Origin: Bacteroidota bacterium
Lineage (GTDB): Bacteria > Bacteroidota > Bacteroidia > Bacteroidales > P3
Length of the DNA: 64,000 nt
Direction: 5' to 3'
NCBI GenBank assembly: GCA_023415495.1
Contig: JAEZKK010000023.1
Span: 174,852-238,851, forward strand
In this document: positions 1-8,634 of the stretch, piece by piece
Position numbering within the stretch: the first letter of the stretch is position 1
Layout: each line of letters opens with the position of its first letter
Notes under the pieces: model-generated
Told to the model about the DNA's origin: nothing
Databases searched by the model: none
Seen by the model: the letters and a program-made list of their open reading frames with translations, nothing else
Translations under genes and position numbers: made by a program

Positions 1-79
1 TATGAAAGCAGAGGTTAGATTTGAAGCCTTTGGAACAAAAACATTGGTACTTAGGTTTGCAAAATTAAAAAAGATATAA
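1..79 (+). CDS. C-terminal end of a UvrD/PcrA-type DNA helicase (partial)
   Basis: The open frame from the window edge to the TAA at 77-79 encodes a short tail that reads KAEVRFEAFGTKTLVLRFAK and ends in LKKI. This matches the extreme C-terminal pattern of UvrD/PcrA superfamily 1 helicases, where a small beta domain ends in a run like G-x-K-x-L-x-L-x-F/Y-A-x-L. The helicase motifs lie outside the window, so the assignment rests only on these 25 residues. The next gene starts 10 bases later on the same strand. Confidence 0.55.
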   Translation, partial: MKAEVRFEAFGTKTLVLRFAKLKKI

Positions 80-89
80 ATAAAGAAAA

Positions 90-779
90 ATGGAATACAA
101 TACAGAAAGAAAGGAACTGATTATCCCTGAATACGGAAGGAATATTCAAAAGATGGTGGAAAATGCCATGAAGATTGAAGATAGAGAAAAGAGGACTGAA
201 TATGCAAATAGTATTATTGCGTCCATGAATAATGTGAATCCAGATGCTAAAAACATATTAGATTATAAACATAAACTTTGGGACCATCTTTATATTATAT
301 CTGATTATAAACTCGATGTTGATTCTCCATATCCAATGCCAGATAAGGTGAAGATTCAATCACAACCTCAAAAACTATCTTATAAAAACAGCAAGATAGA
401 GTTTGGACCCTATGGAATGTTAATAGAGAAAATGATTGAGACTATAATCCAAATGGAAGATGGAGAGGAAAAACAAGAACTTATTTCACTTCTTGCCCAG
501 CAGCTTAAGAAGTCTTATCTGCAATGGAATAGAGATTCAGTTGATGATGAGCTAATACTTAAACATTTTGAGCAGCTTAGTAAAGGCATGCTAAAATTAC
601 AAGAAGACTTTAAGCTTAATACTACAAGAAATATTCTAAATAGCGGAAGCAAGAAGAGGACAGGAGCTAAGGGACAGATTAAAGTTCAGTCCAAAAACCA
701 AAACAAAAGCTATACGGGTGGAACTAACCAGAAAAGAAGTAAGTTTATTGGACAAAAGTTTAATAGAAACCAAAAATAA
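90..779 (+). CDS. DUF4290 family protein
   Basis: A 229-residue soluble protein of the Bacteroidota-specific DUF4290 family, recognised from its N-terminal block (LIIPEYGRNIQKMV, about residues 10-23) and a second conserved block FGPYGMLIEKMI around residue 105. The function of the family is unknown. The C-terminal 50 residues are rich in Lys, Asn, Gly and Gln and look disordered. There is no signal peptide or membrane segment. It lies 24 bases upstream of murA on the same strand, an arrangement I recall as common in the phylum, so co-transcription with cell-wall synthesis is likely. Confidence 0.8.
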   Translation: MEYNTERKELIIPEYGRNIQKMVENAMKIEDREKRTEYANSIIASMNNVNPDAKNILDYKHKLWDHLYIISDYKLDVDSPYPMPDKVKIQSQPQKLSYKNSKIEFGPYGMLIEKMIETIIQMEDGEEKQELISLLAQQLKKSYLQWNRDSVDDELILKHFEQLSKGMLKLQEDFKLNTTRNILNSGSKKRTGAKGQIKVQSKNQNKSYTGGTNQKRSKFIGQKFNRNQK

Positions 780-803
780 TTAACTAATTAACAAAACAAT
801 ACT

Positions 804-2111
804 ATGAGCTCTTTTGAAATTATCGGAGGCACAAAATTAAAAGGCGAGATTACTCCTCAGGGAGCTAAGAACGAAGCCCTACAAGTCATTTGTGCTGTAC
901 TTTTAACTAAGGAAGAAATTATTATGGAGAATATCCCAGATATTAGGGATGTTAATAAACTAATAGAATTACTTTCTGTCTTAGGTGTTGAGGTAAAGAA
1001 AATATCAAAAGGCAAGTACTCTTTTAAAGCTGAGAATATTGATATATCAGTAATTAAAACAGAAAAATATTCTAAGATAGCCTCTGTACTTAGGGGTTCA
1101 GTTATGCTTGTTGGTCCTTTGCTTGCTCGTTTTTCTCAAGCCTCTATCCCAACTCCTGGAGGAGATAAGATTGGTAGAAGAAGATTGGATACTCATTTTA
1201 TAGGCTTCGAAAAACTGGGAGCTAAGGTTAATTACGATTCAGATTCTTCTTGTTTTAGTGTAAAGACCCATGGTTTAAAGGGATGTTATATGCTTTTGGA
1301 TGAGGCTTCTGTTACTGGAACTGCAAATATTCTTATGGCAAGCGTACTTGCAAAAGGAATTACAACAATATTCAATGCTGCTTGTGAACCTTATCTTTAT
1401 CAATTATGCACCATGTTAAACTCTATGGGTGCAAAAATCACTGGAGTTGGTTCAAACCTTCTAACAATTGAGGGCGTTGAAAGCCTCAGTGGTTGTACTC
1501 ATAGACTTTTACCCGATATGATTGAGATTGGTTCATTTATTGGGCTTGCAGCAATGACCTCTTCCGAAATCACCATTAAGGATGTTAACTATAAGCAATT
1601 GGGAATTATTCCTGATGTATTTAAGCGTTTGGGAATTAAAATGGAGTTAAGAGGGGACGATATTTTTATTCCAGAACAAGAGGTTTATGAAGTAGAGAAA
1701 TTTATGGATGGTTCGATAATGACAATTGCCGATTCTCCATGGCCTGGTTTTACTCCTGACCTTATTTCTATTGCCCTTGTGGTAGCAACTCAAGCTAAGG
1801 GCTCTGTTCTTATTCATCAAAAGATGTTCGAGAGTCGTTTATTCTTTGTTGATAAGCTTATAGATATGGGAGCTCAAATTATATTATGCGACCCTCATAG
1901 AGCAACAGTTATTGGTTCAGCTAAGGCTTATCCTTTGAAAGGAGTAAGGATGAGCTCACCTGATATACGTGCAGGTGTTGCTTTACTTATAGCTGCCCTA
2001 TCTGCAAAGGGTACAAGTATTATTGATAATATTGACCAAATAGATAGAGGATACGAAGATATTGATAAGAGATTAATTTCTCTTGGAGCAAAGATTTCCA
2101 GAATAGATTAA
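804..2111 (+). CDS. murA: UDP-N-acetylglucosamine 1-carboxyvinyltransferase MurA
   Basis: First committed step of peptidoglycan synthesis in the cytoplasm: transfer of enolpyruvate from PEP to UDP-GlcNAc. The 435-residue length and EPSP-synthase fold motifs fit (GAKNEAL near residue 21, the loop PTPGGDKIGRRR near 117-128, DMIEIGSF near 237, RAGVALLIAAL near the C terminus). The loop Cys that fosfomycin alkylates (GGCTIG in E. coli) is replaced by Asp121 (GGDKIG). This substitution is known in naturally fosfomycin-resistant MurA proteins and keeps activity. The gene follows DUF4290. A weak hairpin with arms GAGGAT and ATCCTC lies 30 bases after the stop. Confidence 0.95.
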   Translation: MSSFEIIGGTKLKGEITPQGAKNEALQVICAVLLTKEEIIMENIPDIRDVNKLIELLSVLGVEVKKISKGKYSFKAENIDISVIKTEKYSKIASVLRGSVMLVGPLLARFSQASIPTPGGDKIGRRRLDTHFIGFEKLGAKVNYDSDSSCFSVKTHGLKGCYMLLDEASVTGTANILMASVLAKGITTIFNAACEPYLYQLCTMLNSMGAKITGVGSNLLTIEGVESLSGCTHRLLPDMIEIGSFIGLAAMTSSEITIKDVNYKQLGIIPDVFKRLGIKMELRGDDIFIPEQEVYEVEKFMDGSIMTIADSPWPGFTPDLISIALVVATQAKGSVLIHQKMFESRLFFVDKLIDMGAQIILCDPHRATVIGSAKAYPLKGVRMSSPDIRAGVALLIAALSAKGTSIIDNIDQIDRGYEDIDKRLISLGAKISRID

Positions 2112-2294
2112 ATCTGTTAACTTTATTATTACCATTTTAAGAGGATGATTATATTATCCTCCATAACTTCTTTTATCCTGTTATTCCTAATTTTGGGAGT
2201 AATGGACATTTTTAATGGTTTATATTTCCCCACTTTTGTTATTCATTAGATTTTATTTGTTCTTTGGTAGTATCCCTCTGTAGGGTTATTACTG

Positions 2295-2543
2295 ATGAGA
2301 GATTTAAAAGCAATACCAAGTATTGAATTATCTAAGTTTGCAACAAATGGCCTAAAGAAGATATACCAAAAAGGCTATAAGTACAAAAAAGCAGGAGTAA
2401 TTGTTATGGACTTTATTAACGAGTCGAACAAAGATATTGTAAGACTTGCCGCCCAAAGCCACGGAAGAACATGGAAAATGAGACAAGAAAAACTATCAAA
2501 CCACTATACAACCAATATAAACGAAATCCTCGAGGTGCATTAA
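2295..2543 (+). pseudogene. Relic of a umuC-type Y-family DNA polymerase (C-terminal end only)
   Basis: This 82-codon open frame corresponds to the very end of UmuC/pol V catalytic subunits. The block GLKKIYQKGYKYKKAGVIVM followed by KMRQEKLSNHYTTNINEILEV is the usual UmuC C-terminal region. A complete UmuC is about 420 residues, so roughly four fifths of the protein is missing, including all catalytic motifs. The stretch between the two blocks also looks shorter than in intact proteins, which suggests an internal deletion. No umuD-like partner or upstream coding is visible. I read it as a degraded remnant, although expression of a short peptide cannot be excluded. Confidence 0.7.
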
Positions 2544-2674
2544 TAAATGATTAGGTTCTTTTTTGGTTTCATTTAGATGATACTTATAGATATAAAAATA
2601 GAATCAGATTAAATTTTCTTTGATTAAAGAAATAGAAAATGGGGCTTAGCGATGAAAAAGACTTTTAGATTTAC

Positions 2675-2682
2675 TATCTTTG
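2675..2682 (+). promoter_or_regulatory. Promoter -7 element of the rsmI-like gene
   Basis: TATCTTTG, a perfect match to the Bacteroidota TAnnTTTG element. It ends only 7 bases before the ATG at 2690. Transcription normally starts about 5-7 bases after this element, so the message would be leaderless or nearly so. Confidence 0.75.
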
Positions 2683-2689
2683 CAAAACT

Positions 2690-3397
2690 ATGAATAAAGC
2701 AGTTTTATTTCTCTTCCCTACTCCTATTGCTGATGGAGATATTAATTTATCTCTACCACAAAAGAATTTGGAATTATTATTAGAATGTGATTATTTTGTT
2801 GTTGAGGAAATACGCACAGCAAGAAGATTTTTAAGAAAGGCAGGTTATAATAAAAACTTCGATGAGGTTGTATTCTTTGAGTTAAATGAACATACTAAAG
2901 AAGAAGATATTTCAGAATATCTAATCCCTATTAGCCAAGGGAATAGTATTGGACTTATGTCTGAGGCAGGTCTCCCTTGTGTTGCTGACCCTGGTGCAAT
3001 GATAGTTAGTATGGCTCAGAGCAAAGGGATAGAAATTATTCCATTGGTTGGTCCTTCCTCTATTATGATGAGTTTGATGGCTTCAGGATTTAATGGTCAA
3101 AACTTTGCTTTTGTTGGCTATTTGCCAATTGATAAGACTCAAAGAGCTAAGAGAATAAAAGCCTTAGAAACGATTGCTTTTAAAGAGAATCAAACACAAA
3201 TATTTATTGAAGCTCCTTATAGAAATAATTCTATGCTTGAGAGTTTGATTTCAATTTTAAATCCCAATACTAAGATTTGTGTTGGAGTAGATATAATGTT
3301 ACCTACACAAAATATCATTTCACATACAGCACAAGAATGGGAAAAGATAAAAATTGATTTACATAAGAGGAATACTGTGTTTTTAATATACAAATAA
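2690..3397 (+). CDS. SAM-dependent methyltransferase of the RsmI family
   Basis: A tetrapyrrole-methylase-fold protein related to RsmI, which 2'-O-methylates C1402 of 16S rRNA. It has the family's VEEIRTARRFLRKAG region near residue 38, LMSEAGLPCVADPGA near residue 86 (the SAM-binding loop of this fold), and GPSSIMMSLMASGF near residue 125. At 235 residues it is shorter than E. coli RsmI (about 286), as is usual for the short Bacteroidota form, and it lacks the C-terminal extension. The substrate of this short form is not certain. The stop is one base before rarA, so the two are probably co-transcribed. Confidence 0.8.
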   Translation: MNKAVLFLFPTPIADGDINLSLPQKNLELLLECDYFVVEEIRTARRFLRKAGYNKNFDEVVFFELNEHTKEEDISEYLIPISQGNSIGLMSEAGLPCVADPGAMIVSMAQSKGIEIIPLVGPSSIMMSLMASGFNGQNFAFVGYLPIDKTQRAKRIKALETIAFKENQTQIFIEAPYRNNSMLESLISILNPNTKICVGVDIMLPTQNIISHTAQEWEKIKIDLHKRNTVFLIYK

Positions 3398-3398
3398 T

Positions 3399-4652
3399 AT
3401 GCAACCACTTGCTGAAATACTAAGACCAAGCAGCCTTGAGGATTATATTGGTCAAGCACATTTAATTGGGAAAGATGCTATTCTTAGAAATGCTATTGAG
3501 AATAATAATATCCCTTCAATGATATTGTGGGGACCTCCAGGAGTAGGCAAAACTACTCTTGCAAATATTATAGCTAACCAACTTCTAAGACCTTTTTATT
3601 CCTTAAGTGCTATAAATTCTGGAGTAAAGGATGTTAGGGAGGTTATTGAAAAAGCAAGACATAATCAAGGGAGTATTTTATTTATAGATGAAATACATAG
3701 GTTTTCAAAATCTCAGCAAGACTCTCTGCTGGGAGCTGTTGAACAAGGAATAGTTACACTAATAGGTGCAACAACCGAGAATCCTTCTTTTGAGGTTATC
3801 TCCCCATTGCTCTCAAGGTGTCAGGTCTATATTCTTAAAAATCTAACTAAGGATGAATTAAATCAATTAATAGAGAAAGCAAAACTATATTACCAAAACA
3901 AATTAAATAGAAACCTTAAGATAAAAGAAACCGAAGCCCTTTTGAGAATAAGTTCTGGGGATGCAAGAAAACTATTGAATGCAATAGAGTTAATAGCTCT
4001 TCAAACAAGCTCGGATATTGAAATAGATAATGAAATTGTAAAGAAAATAATACAACAGAATCTTAATGTTTATGATAAAAAGGGAGAAATGCATTATGAT
4101 ATTATTTCTGCCTTTATCAAGAGTATAAGAGGTTCCGACCCAAATGCAGCAATTTATTGGTTAGCCAGAATGTTAGATAGTGGAGAGGATATTCTTTTTA
4201 TAGCAAGAAGATTATTAATTATAGCATCTGAGGATATAGGTATGGCAAACCCAAATGCTCTTCTAATGGCTAATTCTTGTTTTGAGGCTATTCATAAGAT
4301 AGGTATGCCAGAGGCAAGAATTATTCTTGCTCAAACTGCAGTTTATCTTGCAACCTCAGCAAAGAGCAATTCTACTTATCTTGCAATTAATGCAGCAATG
4401 GAATTTGTTAGAAAAACAGGTTCTTTGCCTGTTCCTTTGGATATAAGAAACTCCCCAACAGAGCTAATGAAAGAGATTGGATATGGAGAGAATTATAAAT
4501 ACGCCCATGATTATGAAAATAATTTTGCTCAGATGGAGTTCTTGCCAAGAGAGATTTTTGGAACTAAGTTTTACGAGCCTGGGAATAATCCAAAGGAAAA
4601 TGAAGTAAAGAAAACCCTAAGTAATATATGGAAGGGATATTATGAGTATTAG
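3399..4652 (+). CDS. rarA: Replication-associated recombination protein A (RarA/MgsA)
   Basis: AAA+ ATPase related to clamp loaders that acts at stalled replication forks. It starts with the family signature RPSSLEDYIGQAHLIG. Walker A is GPPGVGKTT (about residues 45-53), Walker B is LFIDEIHRF (near 91-99), sensor 1 is ATTENPSFE, and the C-terminal tetramerisation region includes SEDIGMANPNAL near residue 280. The length of 417 residues is typical. It overlaps the following dus gene by 11 bases, so translation of the two is probably coupled. Confidence 0.93.
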   Translation: MQPLAEILRPSSLEDYIGQAHLIGKDAILRNAIENNNIPSMILWGPPGVGKTTLANIIANQLLRPFYSLSAINSGVKDVREVIEKARHNQGSILFIDEIHRFSKSQQDSLLGAVEQGIVTLIGATTENPSFEVISPLLSRCQVYILKNLTKDELNQLIEKAKLYYQNKLNRNLKIKETEALLRISSGDARKLLNAIELIALQTSSDIEIDNEIVKKIIQQNLNVYDKKGEMHYDIISAFIKSIRGSDPNAAIYWLARMLDSGEDILFIARRLLIIASEDIGMANPNALLMANSCFEAIHKIGMPEARIILAQTAVYLATSAKSNSTYLAINAAMEFVRKTGSLPVPLDIRNSPTELMKEIGYGENYKYAHDYENNFAQMEFLPREIFGTKFYEPGNNPKENEVKKTLSNIWKGYYEY

Positions 4653-5592
4653 CAATAAGGATGTATTTATTTTAGCTCCTTTACAAGGACTTACTGATTA
4701 TGAATTTAGAAATGCCTATTCTAAGATATTTCCTAATTCATTTGAAATGGCAGTAACGCCTTTTATTTCTTTAACTCATGGGAATAATGAAACCTCTAAG
4801 AAAAAGTATAGAGATGTTCTACCTGAAAATAATAAGAATAATATTAAACTAATACCTCAGGTTCTTGGGAATGATGAGAAGGGAATAATTGAGGTGGCAA
4901 ATGGTGTTTATAATTTAGGATATAGAGAATTAAATATTAACCTTGGATGTTCAGTCAAAAGGATTACTCGAAAGACAAGGGGTTCTGCACTGATGAAAGA
5001 TACAGAAGAATTGGAGAGAATCCTAAATAAAGTCTGCAAAGCAAGCCCTTGTTCAATATCTTTAAAACTAAGATTAGGCTATGATATCAATGAAGATATA
5101 TTTAGATTAATTCCTATTATCAATTCCCTCCCTATTAGTTCTGTGATAATTCATCCAAGATTAGGAATAGAAGATTTCTCTTCTCAATTAGATTTAGATA
5201 GTTTTGAAAAAGCATATTCACTAATAAAAACCAAGTTAGTTTATAATGGAGAAATTAGAACTAAGGAGGATTTTAATAAACTAAAATCTCGTTTTCCAAA
5301 TATTAATTCTTGGATGATTGGCAGAGGTGTTTTAAATAATCCTACACTTATTGAGGAAATAAAATCGACCAAGCCTACTGATAAGAGAAAGAAAATAATG
5401 GATTTAAGTAATGAGCTTATAAATAATTCGATAAGATTAAATAAGCTAAAAGAGTTTTGGACTTATTTCTCTATTGGATTTGGAATTAGCCCTAATGATT
5501 ACAAACTATTATTGGAATCAAATAGCCTTGAAGAGTTTATAGAGATAATTAATAAATTAATGGAATTTGACTTTGAAGATGAAAAAGAATAA
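4642..5592 (+). CDS. tRNA-dihydrouridine synthase family protein
   Basis: FMN-dependent reductase of uridine to dihydrouridine in the tRNA D-loop. The TIM-barrel start (LAPLQGLTDYEFRNAY) and the motif NINLGCSVKRITRKTRGSAL are diagnostic. Cys103 in LGCS is the expected catalytic acid, although the usual following Pro (GCP) is Ser here. FMN-phosphate binding is suggested by MIGRGVLNNP near residue 225. The length of 316 residues is normal. It overlaps rarA upstream and the next membrane-protein gene downstream. Which tRNA uridine is modified cannot be told from the sequence. Confidence 0.85.
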   Translation: MSISNKDVFILAPLQGLTDYEFRNAYSKIFPNSFEMAVTPFISLTHGNNETSKKKYRDVLPENNKNNIKLIPQVLGNDEKGIIEVANGVYNLGYRELNINLGCSVKRITRKTRGSALMKDTEELERILNKVCKASPCSISLKLRLGYDINEDIFRLIPIINSLPISSVIIHPRLGIEDFSSQLDLDSFEKAYSLIKTKLVYNGEIRTKEDFNKLKSRFPNINSWMIGRGVLNNPTLIEEIKSTKPTDKRKKIMDLSNELINNSIRLNKLKEFWTYFSIGFGISPNDYKLLLESNSLEEFIEIINKLMEFDFEDEKE

Positions 5593-6088
5593 AAACCTTG
5601 AAAAAGAGTTTGAAACATCCTTATTGCTTAGAATTATTATTATTCTATGTGTCTTGTTTTTTACGTTTATTTCAATCCTATATTTATTCTCCGGATTATT
5701 CCCAAATACTATTAAAGACTTTGTAATGAGTGATAGTTTTCCAAAAGTGCTTCATTTTTACAGAGAGAATCTAATAAGCAGAATAATGGATTTTAGATTA
5801 TATTATCTTATTGGCTTTTTTGTCTATATAATATTAAATTACGGCCTATTGCTTATTTATAAAGGAAGTTGGCTGGGCTTTATCCTATTTTCTACATCTT
5901 TGTCAATTGTCCTTATCTCACCAATTCTAATTCAAGGCACAAGAGGAATTGCTCTTGGTGATATAATGTTGGGTTTCCTATTAATCATATTCTTTCTAAT
6001 CCAGATTTCTAAAGCAAAGATAAGGTATAAGAAGAAGATAAAAGCCAATAAAGAAGAAACAACGCATATAATTGAAGAAGAAATTTAA
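5579..6088 (+). CDS. Hypothetical membrane protein
   Basis: A 169-residue protein with a charged N terminus, about four hydrophobic segments (roughly residues 18-40, 78-96, 103-122 and 126-146) and a Lys/Glu-rich cytoplasmic tail. I do not recognise the family. The ATG at 5579 is preferred over a TTG 12 bases upstream; either way the gene overlaps the end of dus by about 14 bases, which suggests translational coupling in the rsmI-rarA-dus operon. Confidence 0.7.
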   Translation: MKKNKNLEKEFETSLLLRIIIILCVLFFTFISILYLFSGLFPNTIKDFVMSDSFPKVLHFYRENLISRIMDFRLYYLIGFFVYIILNYGLLLIYKGSWLGFILFSTSLSIVLISPILIQGTRGIALGDIMLGFLLIIFFLIQISKAKIRYKKKIKANKEETTHIIEEEI

Positions 6089-6109
6089 ATAAATAAAACT
6101 ATAAATATT

Positions 6110-6451
6110 ATGGCATCAAGTTCAGAATTTATGGAATTCGTTTACGAAAGAATTAAACACGTTGGTGATATATCCTATAAGAAGATGTTTGGGGAATATG
6201 GAGTCTATTATAAGGAGAAATTTATAGCCTTTGTTGCAGACGATAGGTTTATTCTAAAGAAAACGGACAAGGCATATAGTCTTATTCCAAAGGCTGAGTT
6301 GGTAGAACCTTACCCTAATGCGAAACCTCATTTACTAATTGAGAATTTAGATGATAAATCCTTAATCAGAGAATTAATTACCTTAACATATCAAGAGCTT
6401 CCTGAAGCAAAGCCAAAGAAAAAGAAAATAAAAAAAGATAAAACAAAATAA
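6110..6451 (+). CDS. TfoX N-terminal domain protein
   Basis: A 113-residue protein made of a single TfoX/Sxy N-terminal domain. The marks are EFVYERIKHVGDISYKKMFGEYGVYY near residues 8-33 and FIAFVADDRFILKK after it. In gamma-proteobacteria Sxy/TfoX activates competence genes, but the stand-alone domain is widespread and its role here is unknown. The tail is strongly basic (PKPKKKK-type). One base separates it from the next gene, so the two are co-transcribed. Confidence 0.8.
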   Translation: MASSSEFMEFVYERIKHVGDISYKKMFGEYGVYYKEKFIAFVADDRFILKKTDKAYSLIPKAELVEPYPNAKPHLLIENLDDKSLIRELITLTYQELPEAKPKKKKIKKDKTK

Positions 6452-6452
6452 T

Positions 6453-6788
6453 ATGGAAAACTGGGCAAAAGAATTACCAATAGCAATAACTGTTAGCGAT
6501 AAAGAAGGAAAAATAATTGAAATGAACGACAAGAGTGCTAATACATTTCAAGCTTATGGAGGATATGAATTAATTGGCAAAGCATTATTGGCTTGTCATG
6601 GAGAAAAAGCACAAAACACTATCAAATCTATGATGGAAAATCAAAATATTAATGCTTATACTATCGAGAAACAAGGTCAAAAAAAACTAATCTATCAAAT
6701 GCCTTGGTATGAAAAAGGCGAATTTGCAGGCTTGGTTGAGCTAAGTATTGTATTACCTGAAGATATGCCTCATTTTATTAGAGGATAA
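6453..6788 (+). CDS. PAS-domain-like small protein
   Basis: A 111-residue protein consisting of one PAS-like fold: LPIAITVSDKEGKIIEMND at the start, a conserved GYELIGKALLACHG loop, and YQMPWYEKGEFAGLVELSI forming the final strands. No output domain is fused to it, so it may bind a small ligand or act as a partner of another sensor. The start is one base after the TfoX-like gene. Its 3' end overlaps the convergent U32 peptidase gene by 11 bases. Confidence 0.7.
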   Translation: MENWAKELPIAITVSDKEGKIIEMNDKSANTFQAYGGYELIGKALLACHGEKAQNTIKSMMENQNINAYTIEKQGQKKLIYQMPWYEKGEFAGLVELSIVLPEDMPHFIRG

Positions 6789-8634
6789 ATTTCATTTTCA
6801 TTAGGCATTCTTGGCAGTCGAAGGTTATTTGGTAGGTGTTTTTGTTGTCTTTGAGATATAGGGGTTGGTTATAGTCTTTTGGGAGGTTGTTTTTCAGTTT
6901 GCAATAGCCCAATTGGAATAAAATGCAATGGCGAGAGGTGAATATTTCCTTGTTTTCAAAGTTCAGAGTTTCATCTAATCCTTTTTCAATTTCCTCTACT
7001 CCATGTCTCTTAAAGAATTCTATGGCTTTTTGATTTATTATGTTTGCCCTATAATCTAATTTGGTTTGAAAATAAGGGTAGTTATTTGGTTTGAACTCCT
7101 TTGGTTGGGGTTTATTCTCCTCTATTCTTTTTCTTTCTAAACTCTCGCAAGCTTTTCTTCTTAGAGAATTGATATAACTATTTGGGAAGAAGTATTTTTC
7201 TTTTGTATTGTTTGTAAAGCTTTTTAGATAGAAGGGTGTTTGTCCTAATGCAGCGATTTGGTTTAGTAGTTTTTCATCATAAGAGTCAAGATTTTTGGCT
7301 TTTGTCTTTTCAAAATCCTCATTTACCCTTACTTCTACCTCTGATTCGTCTTTAATAATTAGTTCAAAGCCATTTAATGTTTCCTCAAGGATAATATCCA
7401 CCCCTATCCTCCTTCTTGTCTTGCTCTGCAATAGGGATTTTTCAAATGCTTTATCGTAGTTTCTATATATTGGTGTAGAGATATTTAATTCTAATTCTTT
7501 ATTGGGTTTAATCCAAATACCATCAAATCCATTCACTAAAAAACCTTGGATATTATTATTATTATCCTTATCCATAAACCATAATCCATCACCATTTTCC
7601 ATTTTCACTTTATTGTCTAAGGCAAAACTATTTCCTTTAATTCTCTCTATCTTACCTAAATACTCTCCTTTTGCTCTTGGATTGTGAATATCTCCAATCT
7701 CAGATTTCCTTTCCTCTAAATAGAAATTGGTAAAGCCACGATTAAAACTCTTATAGGGGTTGGGCTGAAATTCAATATCAACCCTACCAATAGATGAACG
7801 AGTATATTTCTCTGGATTATTATTTATACACTTATCTATTTCTCTTCGGTAATAGGCAGTAATATTTTTTAAATAAGTTATATCCTTTAATCTACCCTCT
7901 ATCTTAAATGAGGTTATTCCAGAGGATATGAGCTGGGGGATTAATTCACTTGCATTAAAATCTTTAGGTGAAAGGAGGTATTTGTCTTTAATTAAAATCT
8001 TGCCTTCTTGATTTACTAAAGTATATTTATTCCTACATGGTTGAGCACAAACTCCCCTATTACCTGAGCGTGAAGTAAGAGCAAGAGATAAGTAACATTG
8101 TCCTGAAAGTCCTGAACATAGAGCTCCATGAACAAAGGCTTCTAATTCTATATTAGGAGAAAAATTATATATTCTATCAATTTGATTTAGGGATAATTCT
8201 CTTGCAAGGACTACTCTTTGAATACCTATCTTTTCCAAGAAATCTACCTTCTCCTTAGTGAAATTATTCATCTGGGTTGAAGCATGTATAGGAATTGGAG
8301 GTAGGTTTAACTCCAAAATTCCTAAGTCTTGGATAATTATTGCATCAGCTCCAATTTGGTAAAGCTTATGAATAAAACTCTCTACTTGAAGTAATTCATT
8401 ATCATATAAGAGGGTATTGACTGTTATATAGACCTTGACCGAGAAAAGATGAGCATAAGAAATAAGCTCTGCTAAATCCTCAATACTATTACCTACCGAG
8501 GCTCTCGCTCCATAACCCTCTCCTCCAATATATAAGGCATCAGCTCCGTAATCCACAGCAGCCTTGCCATATTCTAAGTTCTTGGCAGGTGAAAGCAGCT
8601 CAATCTTTCTCAAATCCCTTTTTATTTCAAGCAA
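6778..8634 (-). CDS. Peptidase U32 family protein
   Basis: A 618-residue protein with the U32 signature EAFVHGALCSGLSGQCYLS near residues 160-178 and the following RGVCAQPCR. Bacterial U32 proteins are now linked to RNA hydroxylation (RlhA on 23S rRNA, TrhP on tRNA) and need iron-sulfur assembly. The conserved Cys residues here, including a C-terminal CQEC, fit cluster binding. The N-terminal half is a TIM barrel (LLSPAKNLEYGKAAVDYGAD). Its start overlaps the end of pdxJ by 13 bases, so the two form one operon. The target RNA cannot be assigned. Confidence 0.85.
   Translation of the reverse strand: MLEIKRDLRKIELLSPAKNLEYGKAAVDYGADALYIGGEGYGARASVGNSIEDLAELISYAHLFSVKVYITVNTLLYDNELLQVESFIHKLYQIGADAIIIQDLGILELNLPPIPIHASTQMNNFTKEKVDFLEKIGIQRVVLARELSLNQIDRIYNFSPNIELEAFVHGALCSGLSGQCYLSLALTSRSGNRGVCAQPCRNKYTLVNQEGKILIKDKYLLSPKDFNASELIPQLISSGITSFKIEGRLKDITYLKNITAYYRREIDKCINNNPEKYTRSSIGRVDIEFQPNPYKSFNRGFTNFYLEERKSEIGDIHNPRAKGEYLGKIERIKGNSFALDNKVKMENGDGLWFMDKDNNNNIQGFLVNGFDGIWIKPNKELELNISTPIYRNYDKAFEKSLLQSKTRRRIGVDIILEETLNGFELIIKDESEVEVRVNEDFEKTKAKNLDSYDEKLLNQIAALGQTPFYLKSFTNNTKEKYFFPNSYINSLRRKACESLERKRIEENKPQPKEFKPNNYPYFQTKLDYRANIINQKAIEFFKRHGVEEIEKGLDETLNFENKEIFTSRHCILFQLGYCKLKNNLPKDYNQPLYLKDNKNTYQITFDCQECLMKMKFIL

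Noticed and set aside
2112..2294. Upstream part of umuC as a frameshifted gene
   Set aside because: I looked for UmuC-like motifs in all three frames of the gap before 2295 and saw none, so the remainder is deleted rather than frameshifted.
7502..7687. Plus-strand open frame inside the U32 peptidase gene
   Set aside because: It lies entirely in the antisense of a well-supported gene, has no promoter, and its product resembles nothing known.
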